From NCBI GenBank assembly GCA_021808985.1, contig JAKBAQ010000084.1:1-10507 (forward strand): a DNA stretch of 10,507 nucleotides. Reading direction: 5' to 3'. This DNA comes from Pseudomonadota bacterium (lineage in GTDB: Bacteria > Pseudomonadota > Alphaproteobacteria > Acetobacterales > Acetobacteraceae). Under the pieces are notes generated by a model. The model saw only the letters and a list, made by a program, of their open reading frames with translations. It had not been told where the DNA came from and made no database searches. Both the position numbers and the translations under genes were made by a program. Shown in pieces: positions 5,096 to 10,507 of this stretch; positions within the stretch are counted from its first letter, which is position 1; the number at the start of each line of letters is the position of its first letter.

Positions 5096-6262
5096 ATGCC
5101 TTTCCGTCTGTCAAAGCCTTTTTCGCACCACCAGCACCCGCGCGAGATCGTGCGGCAATTCACCCCCAACTGGTTCACCGTGACCATGGGAACCGGCGTG
5201 GTGGCGCTGGCGCTGAACCTCTTTCCGCTGCATCTGCCCCTGCTGCACCAGATCGCGGTCGGGTTCTGGCTGTTCAACATTCCGCTGTTCGTGCTGTGCA
5301 CGGTGCTCTACGTGGCGCGCTGGATTTTTTTCCCGCGCGATGCGATGCCGATTTTCACCCATTCGGTGATGCCGATGTTCCTGGGCGCCATCCCCATGGG
5401 GCTGGCGACGATCATCAACGGCTTTCTCGCCTTCGGCATCACGATCATCGGCCAGCGTGCGGTCGAGATCGCGCTCGTGCTCTGGTGGGTTGACGCGGCG
5501 CTGGCCATCGGCATCGGCCTGCTCGTGCCTTTCCTCATGTTCACCAGGCAGTCGCACAGTTTTGAATCGATGACCGCGATCTGGCTGCTGCCCATCGTGC
5601 CCGCGGAAGTGACGGCGACCAGCGGCGGCTTTCTGCTGGTGCATCTGGCCAGCCCCGTGGCGGCCGCGCACATGCTGTTCTTCTGCTATGTCCTGTGGGC
5701 CTTCTCGGTGCCGCTGGCCTTCGGCGTGCTGGTGGTGCTGTTTCTGCGCATGGTTCTGCACAAGCTGCCCAAGCGGGACATGGCGGTCTCCAGCTGGCTG
5801 GCCCTGGGGCCGCTTGGCACCGGCGCGCTCTGCCTGCTGGTGCTGGGGCATGATGCGCCGTCTGTTCTGGGCGCGCTCGGCATGGCCAGCATCGGCGCCG
5901 TCGCGCAGGGCATCGGCCTCATTGGCGGGCTTATCATCTGGGGCTATGGCGCATGGTGGCTGGTCATGGCCGCGGGCATCACGTTCAGCTATCTCGATGA
6001 GGGGCTGCCCTTCAACATGGGCTGGTGGGGCTTCACCTTTCCGCTCGGCGTGTTCACGCTGGCCACCCTCAATCTCGGCATGCAGACGGGCATGGAATTC
6101 TTCACCGCTTTCGGCGGCTTCCTGGTGCTGCTGCTGGTCGGCTTCTGGACCATGGTTTCCGCCCGCACGCTGGTGGGCGGCTATCGCGGCTATTTGTTCG
6201 TCTCACCCTGCCTGGCCAGCCGCAACGCCATGCTCTCACCCGAGACGGGGCTGAACAATTAG
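5096..6262 (+). CDS. TDT-family membrane transporter (TehA/SLAC1/Mae1/Ssu1-like)
   Basis: This is an integral inner-membrane protein of 388 residues, close to the ten-helix size of the tellurite-resistance/dicarboxylate transporter family. The N-terminal F-T-P-N-W-F-T-V-T-M-G-T-G (residues 22-34) is the family signature at helix one. Further hydrophobic helices fall near 51-76, 91-118, 127-150, 160-183, 190-218, 231-250, 256-282, 285-300, 311-329 and 336-357. W-W-G-F-T-F-P (310-316) matches the conserved late helix that carries the pore-gating phenylalanine in TehA/SLAC1. Members move malate and other C4-dicarboxylates, sulfite (Ssu1) or inorganic anions. A divergent LysR gene of possibly YeiE-like type favours sulfite or dicarboxylate export, but substrate cannot be read from the sequence. 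It appears to be a single-gene unit that ends at paired palindromes. The start is set by AGGAG at 5087-5091. Confidence 0.9.
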   Translation: MPFRLSKPFSHHQHPREIVRQFTPNWFTVTMGTGVVALALNLFPLHLPLLHQIAVGFWLFNIPLFVLCTVLYVARWIFFPRDAMPIFTHSVMPMFLGAIPMGLATIINGFLAFGITIIGQRAVEIALVLWWVDAALAIGIGLLVPFLMFTRQSHSFESMTAIWLLPIVPAEVTATSGGFLLVHLASPVAAAHMLFFCYVLWAFSVPLAFGVLVVLFLRMVLHKLPKRDMAVSSWLALGPLGTGALCLLVLGHDAPSVLGALGMASIGAVAQGIGLIGGLIIWGYGAWWLVMAAGITFSYLDEGLPFNMGWWGFTFPLGVFTLATLNLGMQTGMEFFTAFGGFLVLLLVGFWTMVSARTLVGGYRGYLFVSPCLASRNAMLSPETGLNN

Positions 6263-6314
6263 AATAACAGACTGTTTTAAACGTTTTCTCTTATAACAAA
6301 AATTTTTGCGGGGT

Positions 6315-6344
6315 TTGGGGAGCTTTTTATAAAAAGCTCCCCAA
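6315..6344. terminator. 30-base perfect palindrome after the transporter gene
   Basis: The arm TTGGGGAGCTTTTTA is followed at once by its exact complement, so the RNA from either strand can form a long hairpin with an A/U-rich top. It lies in the gap between convergent genes and is the first of two such palindromes, so a bidirectional transcription-ending or mRNA 3'-end role is likely. There is no U-run directly after the stem, so it is not a textbook intrinsic terminator. It may be a copy of a genome-wide repeat. Confidence 0.6.
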
Positions 6345-6351
6345 GATCCTG

Positions 6352-6373
6352 GCCCTTTTTTGCAAAAAAGGGC
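6352..6373. terminator. 22-base perfect palindrome just after the oxidoreductase stop
   Basis: The arm GCCCTTTTTTG and its exact complement form a perfect dyad that ends one base from the stop codon (6375-6377) of the minus-strand oxidoreductase. It lies only seven bases from the preceding palindrome. It probably ends transcripts of the convergent genes. The T6/A6 tracts inside the arms give it the same GC-clamp, AT-core design as its neighbour. Confidence 0.6.
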
Positions 6374-6374
6374 T

Positions 6375-7385
6375 CTAGAATCCTTCCAGCACGAGCTTGC
6401 CGCGAACCGAGCCAGCCTCGATCGCTGCATGAGCGCGCTTCAGGTTCGCCGCGTTTATCTTGCCGTAATTCTCGGTCATCGTGGTTCTGATCGTGCCATT
6501 GTCAACCAGATGCGCGAGCGCCTCCAGCGTGCGGTGCTGCGCCATGATCTGGGCTGACTTCAGAATGCCGCGCGCGAAAATATATTCCGTGTGCAGGGTG
6601 CCGGATTTCTTGATCAGCGTGGAAATGTCCAAGGCCGTGGCATCGGATTCGATAATGCCGATGGCGCCCTCGGGGGCCAGCAGCTCGGTCAGCTTCTTGA
6701 AATGCTGCCGCTGATGCGTGATGCAGAAAATATGCTCCGGCGCATCCAGGCTGAACTGCGAGAATTGCGTCGCCAGATCATGCTGATGGTTGAACACGTG
6801 ATGCGCGCCAAGCTCGCGGCACCAGTCGGCCGTCTCGGGGCGCGAGGCGGTGGCCACCACGGTATGGCCGGTGAGCTGGGATGCAAGCTGAATGGCCATG
6901 GAGCCGACGCCGCCGGCCCCGCCGACGACGAGCAATATGCCCCCGGCGGCGCGGGTGCGCGGCAGGTTGAAACGGTCAAACAACATTTCCCAGGCGGTCA
7001 GCGCGGTCAGCGGCAGCGCCGCCGACTGCGCGAAGCTCAAGGATTTCGGCTTATGCCCGGCAATGCGGTCATCAACCAGATGATACTCCGCGTTCGTCCC
7101 CGGCCGGGTTGGCACGCCGGCGTAATAAACTTCGTCGCCGACGGAAAAATGCTGCACCTCGGGGCCTATCTCGCGCACGATGCCGGCGGCGTCGAACCCC
7201 AGCACGCGCGGCTCGCCCAGCGGCTCGCCGGAGAGGCGCAATTTGGTGTCCACCGGGTTCACCGAAACCGCCTTCACCTCCACCAGCAGATCATGCCGCC
7301 GGGGCACGGGCATCGGCAGGTCGACATCTTCCAGCGCGTCAAATGCCGTAATCGGTCTTGAATGGGTAAAGGCGACAGCTTTCAC
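6375..7385 (-). CDS. Zinc-less MDR oxidoreductase (quinone oxidoreductase / zinc-binding ADH-like family)
   Basis: This is a medium-chain dehydrogenase/reductase of 336 residues, probably an NADPH-dependent cytosolic reductase of quinones or activated enones. It has an N-terminal GroES-like domain with N-P-V-D (43-46) and G-F-D-A-A-G (63-68), where zinc alcohol dehydrogenases have the G-H-E zinc ligand. The cofactor site is G-G-A-G-G-V-G (155-161) at the start of a Rossmann domain. The structural-zinc cysteines are also absent, so it belongs to the quinone-reductase side of the family (the group often annotated 'zinc-binding alcohol dehydrogenase family protein'). The start is a GTG at 7383-7385 with AAAGG eight bases upstream. 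The gap to the upstream metallopeptidase gene is 39 bases, so it may share that transcript or have its own weak promoter. The physiological substrate is unknown. Confidence 0.9.
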   Translation of the reverse strand: MKAVAFTHSRPITAFDALEDVDLPMPVPRRHDLLVEVKAVSVNPVDTKLRLSGEPLGEPRVLGFDAAGIVREIGPEVQHFSVGDEVYYAGVPTRPGTNAEYHLVDDRIAGHKPKSLSFAQSAALPLTALTAWEMLFDRFNLPRTRAAGGILLVVGGAGGVGSMAIQLASQLTGHTVVATASRPETADWCRELGAHHVFNHQHDLATQFSQFSLDAPEHIFCITHQRQHFKKLTELLAPEGAIGIIESDATALDISTLIKKSGTLHTEYIFARGILKSAQIMAQHRTLEALAHLVDNGTIRTTMTENYGKINAANLKRAHAAIEAGSVRGKLVLEGF

Positions 7386-7424
7386 GACGCGGACCTTTCA
7401 GGGTTTTGTATGACCTTAATACCT

Positions 7425-8132
7425 TCAGCCAATCCTCAACAGTGCGGGCCCGTGCGTGCCCAGCCATGCGCTGGCGGCAATGCGGTGCGCGGTCAGCTGC
7501 TCGGTCAACGTCCAGAACTGCCGCCCGTGATTCATGTGGCGCAGATGCGCGACCTCATGCCCAACCACGTAATCCTGCACGAACTCAGGCGCGCAGACCA
7601 GGCGCCAGCAGAAGGAGAGCGTGCCGTCCGGCGCGCAGGAGCCCCAGCGCGTGCGCGTGTCCTTCACCCGCACGCAGCGGGGCGTCACCGCCGCCAGTTT
7701 CGCCTTCTCGGCGGCCAGCGCGGTCAGCCGCTGGCGAGCCAAGCGGCGCAGGCAGTCGCTCACCCGGCGGCTTAAAAACTCCGGGCCGCCCGTCACCAGA
7801 ATTTCCGAACCCTCGATCCACGCGCCGCCCCGCCCGGCGGGCATGGGGCGGATGACATGGCCGATCCCGTTCACCGGCACCGTGGCGCCCGGCAGAAAGG
7901 GCAGGGCGCGCGGCAGGGCGGCGAGTTTTTCCGCCACCCAGGCCTCGTGCGTCTGCAGCAGAGTGAGCCCCGCCCGGCGCGAGGCGCGCGGCGGCAGGGT
8001 GATGACGACGCCGCCCTGCGCCGGGTCTATGCGCAGCGAAATCTGCGCGGCGCGCGGCGAGCGCCGGAACGCCACCGGCGCCAGCGCGCCCCGCACGGGC
8101 ACCATTTCGGTGGTCAGCTCGTTGGCCTTCAT
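7425..8132 (-). CDS. YgjP-like M48-type metallopeptidase (DUF45/SprT-like)
   Basis: This predicted zinc metallopeptidase has 235 residues, the usual size for the YgjP/DUF45 family. The active-site helix H-E-V-A-H-L-R-H-M-N-H starts at His192: His192 and His196 should bind zinc, Glu193 is the catalytic base, and His199 or His202 is a candidate third ligand. The preceding T-R-W-G-S-C (161-166) and S-F-C-W-R-L-V (173-179) are family signatures. There is no signal peptide, so it is probably cytosolic; the cellular substrate of this family is poorly known. The ATG at 8130-8132 overlaps the upstream stop as ATGA, which implies translational coupling to the YcgN gene. The open frame continues upstream to 8411 but only as an out-of-frame overlap with that gene. 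An internal ATG at residue 10 is an alternative start. Confidence 0.9.
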   Translation of the reverse strand: MKANELTTEMVPVRGALAPVAFRRSPRAAQISLRIDPAQGGVVITLPPRASRRAGLTLLQTHEAWVAEKLAALPRALPFLPGATVPVNGIGHVIRPMPAGRGGAWIEGSEILVTGGPEFLSRRVSDCLRRLARQRLTALAAEKAKLAAVTPRCVRVKDTRTRWGSCAPDGTLSFCWRLVCAPEFVQDYVVGHEVAHLRHMNHGRQFWTLTEQLTAHRIAASAWLGTHGPALLRIG

Positions 8133-8578
8133 CGCCGCACCCTGGGCAGCTTGCCCGGCCATTCCACCAGATGATGCTCCAGCGGCCCGGCGTCGCGCTC
8201 GCTCAGCACCCGCCCGGCCACGCTGGCGCCGGCCTCGGCCACGCTCTCCGCCCGGCCGGTGATGAGCGGATGCCAGCTCGGCAGGTCCTTGCCCTCGTCC
8301 AGCCGGCGGTAGGCGCAGCTGGGCGGCAGCCAGTCCACGGTTTTCAGCTTCTTGGGGGTCAGCCGCACGCAATCGGGGATTTTGGTCCGCCGGTTGGCAT
8401 AGTCCGAGCATCGGGCGGTGTTCAGGTCCAGCAGCCGGCAGGCGACATTGGTGAAGCTCACCTCATCGGTATCCTCGTCGCGCAATTTGTGCAGGCAGCA
8501 GCGCCCGCAGCCATCGCAGAGGGATTCCCACTCCGCCTTGCTCATCTCCGACAATGATTTGGTGCGCCAGAAGCTCAT
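8129..8578 (-). CDS. ycgN: YcgN-family cysteine-cluster protein (UPF0260)
   Basis: This is a small soluble protein of 149 residues from the YcgN/YkgJ group, whose cysteines are thought to hold a metal or Fe-S centre; the biochemical role is not established. The N-terminal cluster L-C-D-G-C-G-R-C-C-L-H places Cys21, Cys24, Cys27 and Cys28. Cys47, Cys57, Cys70 and Cys88 (in L-P-P-S-C-A-Y-R) complete the conserved set. L-P-S-W-H-P-L-I-T-G (99-108) is also typical of the family. The length is normal and nothing looks broken. The ATG at 8576-8578 lacks a strong ribosome site. It lies 38 bases after the acyltransferase gene and overlaps the metallopeptidase gene by four bases, so it bridges the lipid A genes and the peptidase gene in one probable transcript. 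Confidence 0.92.
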   Translation of the reverse strand: MSFWRTKSLSEMSKAEWESLCDGCGRCCLHKLRDEDTDEVSFTNVACRLLDLNTARCSDYANRRTKIPDCVRLTPKKLKTVDWLPPSCAYRRLDEGKDLPSWHPLITGRAESVAEAGASVAGRVLSERDAGPLEHHLVEWPGKLPRVRR

Positions 8579-8616
8579 GCCCGCATATTACCGCGCGGCG
8601 GCGCGCTTGGCACCGG

Positions 8617-9543
8617 CTATTTGTACAAGGCTTTCGGCCAGCGGCGGTGCAGCCAGAGCCAGGCGCCCGGCTTCTCGCGGATCCAGCGCTCCAGGACGCG
8701 GTTCATCTCCGTGGTCAGCGCGGCCACGTCGGCCTCCTTGTCGCCGGTATCGGGGAGCGCCATGGCGGCCTCGCAGATCACCTCCAGCCGCGCCGGGCCG
8801 ATGCGCACCACATGCACCGGCAGTACCGGGCATTTGAACCTGATGGCGAAGCTCGCCATGGCCTGCGCGGTCATCGCCGGGATGCCGAACAGCGGCACGG
8901 AAATGCCGTTATCGAGCTTCTGGTCAACCAGCATGCCCAGATACCCGCCGCGCGCCAGATGCGCATAAGCCTGCCGCGCCCCGGCGGCGCCCTTGGGGAA
9001 CATGAGGATCTTGCGGCCGAAATTGGCCTCGCGCAGGCGCAGGATAATGTCATCCACCAGCTTGTTGCTGGCCGCGCGGTACATGAAGCCGATATCCACC
9101 CCGCGCGAATGCGCCGCCGGGGGAATGATCTCCCAGTTGCCGATATGCCCGGTGAAGAAAATCGCCGGGCCGCCACGGGCCAGCACCGGGGCCACATGCG
9201 CCTCCCAGCCGGTTACGACATAGCCGGGCCCGGAGTCGGTCTGGCGCAGCTCGCCGATGCGGGTAAGCTCCGCCACCGTCTGGCCGAGATTCTCCCACAC
9301 CTCGGCGATGATCCGCCGCCGCGCCGCCGCGTCCAGCTCCGGCATGGCCATGCGCAGGTTCTTGTCGGCGATTTTTGAAACCGGAATCAGCGGCCCCAGC
9401 GCGCGCGCCACGCCGCCGGCCATCTTCGCGGCGGCCACCGGGCTCATGGCGCGCAGCAGGCCAAGCATGCCGCGCACCAGCAGGGCCTCGGCGCGGTGCG
9501 CCAGTTTTATATCCGCGCGGTGCGCCAGTTTCACATCGCTCAT
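8617..9543 (-). CDS. lpxL: Lipid A biosynthesis late acyltransferase (LpxL/HtrB-like)
   Basis: This is an inner-membrane acyltransferase that adds a secondary acyl chain (lauroyl or a related one) from acyl-ACP to Kdo-lipid A precursors. It has 308 residues, the normal family length. The catalytic H-x4-E motif is intact in T-G-H-I-G-N-W-E (His133, Glu138). M-L-V-D-Q-K (204-209), P-L-F-G (217-220) and the C-terminal W-L-W-L-H-R-R-W-P (295-303) are all family signatures. The adjoining lpxK makes the lipid A pathway assignment strong. Which acyl position or chain it prefers (LpxL, LpxM or another type) cannot be told. The ATG at 9541-9543 overlaps the lpxK stop as ATGA. The extreme N-terminus contains a duplicated eight-residue unit (D-V/I-K-L-A-H-R-A), encoded by a 24-base tandem repeat just before the first predicted hydrophobic segment. 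Confidence 0.93.
   Translation of the reverse strand: MSDVKLAHRADIKLAHRAEALLVRGMLGLLRAMSPVAAAKMAGGVARALGPLIPVSKIADKNLRMAMPELDAAARRRIIAEVWENLGQTVAELTRIGELRQTDSGPGYVVTGWEAHVAPVLARGGPAIFFTGHIGNWEIIPPAAHSRGVDIGFMYRAASNKLVDDIILRLREANFGRKILMFPKGAAGARQAYAHLARGGYLGMLVDQKLDNGISVPLFGIPAMTAQAMASFAIRFKCPVLPVHVVRIGPARLEVICEAAMALPDTGDKEADVAALTTEMNRVLERWIREKPGAWLWLHRRWPKALYK
9491..9538. repeat. 24-base tandem duplication in the 5' end of the acyltransferase gene
   Basis: Two adjacent 24-base units (9491-9514 and 9515-9538) match at 21 of 24 positions. They keep frame and encode D-V-K-L-A-H-R-A followed by D-I-K-L-A-H-R-A. The only differences are two silent or conservative changes and one junction base, which suggests a fairly recent slippage duplication that is tolerated by the protein. 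Confidence 0.85.
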
Positions 9544-10481
9544 TTCAACAAAGCCTCCACCGCCGCCTCATTTTCCCATTGCAGGCGCACACTCACCAGC
9601 AGGCTCGCCGCGCGCAGCCGTGGCGGCAGCTTCACGTAATCCTTCGCGGTCGTCACCAGAGTCGCCCCCAGCTCCGCCGCCTCATTCAGCAGCCGCGCCG
9701 AATCGAGCGCGCTATATACATGATGGTCGGGAAAGGCATGGGTCGCGGCGATATCCGCGCCGAGCGAGAGCACCGAGCGGAAGAATTTCTCCGGCCGGCC
9801 GATCCCGGCATAGGCGATCACCCGGCGGCGGCTCAGGCTGCGCGCGCAGCTGGGGGCCAGTGCCGCGCGCAGCACCGGCAGGCCGGGCGGCAGGGCGGCC
9901 AGGGCGCCGGTTTCATCCGCGCCGATGAGCACCGCCGCCTGACAGCGCGCGGCGGCGCTGGCCACCGGCTCGCGCAAGGGGCCGGCCGGCAGCAACATGC
10001 CGTTGCCAAAACCGTAGCCGCCGTCGATCACCAGCACGGAGAGGGTTTTCACCAGCGACGGATTTTGCAGCCCGTCATCCATCACCACCACGCCCGCCCC
10101 CTCGGCCAGCGCCAGCCTGGCGCCGGCGGCGCGGTCATGCGCCACGATGGTGGGGGCGGCGGCGGCGAGCAGCAGCGCCTCGTCGCCCACGCAGGCGGCG
10201 GTATGGATGGCGGTATCCACCAGCACCGGCCCGGCCAGCCGCCCGCCATAGCCGCGCGTGAGCGCGAAGGCCGGGCCTTTCAGTCGGGCGAGAAAATCCA
10301 GCACCACCGTGGTTTTTCCAGCCCCTCCGGCGCCCGCATTGCCGACGCAGATGACCCTCACCCCCGGATCATACCCCGCCTTGGCCACGCGCCGGGCCGT
10401 GAGCATGGCGGTAATCGCGCCGAGGGGGCGCAGAACATGCGCCAGAACGCCGCGCTTGGCCCAGAAGGCGGGGGTCTTCAT
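9540..10481 (-). CDS. lpxK: Tetraacyldisaccharide 4'-kinase
   Basis: This kinase phosphorylates the 4' position of tetraacyldisaccharide 1-phosphate to give lipid IVA, at the cytoplasmic face of the inner membrane. It has 313 residues, normal for LpxK. Family motifs appear in order: an N-terminal amphipathic segment; the Walker A G-N-A-G-A-G-G-A-G-K-T-T (47-58); T-R-G-Y-G-G (75-80); D-D-G-L-Q-N (135-140); L-L-P-A-G-P-L-R-E-P (163-172); A-G-I-G-R-P-E-K-F-F (225-234); F-P-D-H-H-V-Y (250-256); and T-T-A-K-D-Y-V-K-L (277-285). The Walker A has an extra-small, glycine/alanine-rich form and T-T where many homologues have T-P. The ATG at 10479-10481 overlaps the stop of an upstream frame as ATGA, and its own stop overlaps the acyltransferase start the same way. 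The three genes are probably one transcript. Confidence 0.96.
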   Translation of the reverse strand: MKTPAFWAKRGVLAHVLRPLGAITAMLTARRVAKAGYDPGVRVICVGNAGAGGAGKTTVVLDFLARLKGPAFALTRGYGGRLAGPVLVDTAIHTAACVGDEALLLAAAAPTIVAHDRAAGARLALAEGAGVVVMDDGLQNPSLVKTLSVLVIDGGYGFGNGMLLPAGPLREPVASAAARCQAAVLIGADETGALAALPPGLPVLRAALAPSCARSLSRRRVIAYAGIGRPEKFFRSVLSLGADIAATHAFPDHHVYSALDSARLLNEAAELGATLVTTAKDYVKLPPRLRAASLLVSVRLQWENEAAVEALLK

Positions 10482-10507
10482 GGCATGGCGGCCAGGATCA
10501 GCCCGGC
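10478..10507 (-). CDS. Last codons of an upstream gene (possibly waaA/kdtA)
   Basis: On the minus strand the frame entering from the right edge reads nine codons (A-G-L-I-L-A-A-M-P) and then TGA at 10478-10480. The TGA overlaps the lpxK ATG as ATGA, the same junction used twice more in this run. Kdo transferase (waaA) often precedes lpxK in alphaproteobacteria, so it is the first candidate. Nine residues are too few to identify it. Confidence 0.4.
   Translation of the reverse strand, partial: AGLILAAMP

Noticed and set aside
6266..6276. AACAG-A-CTGTT dyad followed by a T-run just after the transporter stop
   Set aside because: The one-base loop makes a stable RNA hairpin of this size impossible as written; the palindromes at 6315-6373 are better candidates.
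8133..8411. Upstream extension of the metallopeptidase frame by 93 codons
   Set aside because: It lies entirely within the YcgN gene in another frame, with low-complexity composition. The ATGA start at 8132 fits the family length.
1..10507. CRISPR arrays, tRNA or rRNA genes, insertion sequences, phage or defence genes
   Set aside because: No regularly spaced repeats, RNA gene signatures, transposase or nuclease motifs were seen on either strand. The window is explained by metabolic, transport and lipid A genes.

Overview
The window is GC-rich, densely packed DNA from a Gram-negative bacterium that makes lipid A. It looks alphaproteobacterial, most likely Acetobacteraceae (Acidocella/Acidiphilium-like). 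That placement is inferred from the kinase-acyltransferase lipid A gene pair, from the general protein character, and from a pair of AT-cored palindromes between convergent genes of a kind I associate with that family. No database search was run.

Region 1 (about 1-4041, minus strand) is one operon for oxidation of an aromatic compound. A sigma70-like promoter at 4012-4041 is followed by a Rieske ring-hydroxylating oxygenase large subunit, its small subunit, an SDR dehydrogenase that probably re-aromatises the cis-diol, a Rieske ferredoxin, a TetR repressor, and a two-domain VOC (extradiol dioxygenase-like) protein cut by the left edge. The genes overlap or lie within about 15 bases of each other. 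The TetR protein closely resembles, from memory, CymR, the p-cumate repressor. An imperfect palindrome resembling the cumate operator lies between the -35 and -10 of the operon promoter. The working model is a p-cumate-like (alkyl-benzoate) dioxygenase pathway that switches itself off through a repressor encoded in its own operon. The true substrate is not proven, and no ferredoxin reductase is present in the window.

Region 2 (4084-6262) is a divergent pair: a LysR regulator (minus) and a TDT-family ten-helix membrane transporter (plus). They share a short AT-rich intergenic region with an ATC-N9-GAT LysR box. The regulator probably controls the transporter; sulfite or a C4-dicarboxylate is a plausible substrate.

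Region 3 (6263-7385) holds the convergent junction with two perfect palindromes, then a zinc-less medium-chain quinone oxidoreductase-like protein (minus).

Region 4 (7425-10507, minus) is a housekeeping run: the last codons of an upstream gene (possibly waaA), lpxK, an LpxL-type acyltransferase, a YcgN-family cysteine-cluster protein and a YgjP-like metallopeptidase. Two of these junctions and the edge junction are ATGA stop-start overlaps, so the lipid A genes and the two small genes may be co-transcribed.
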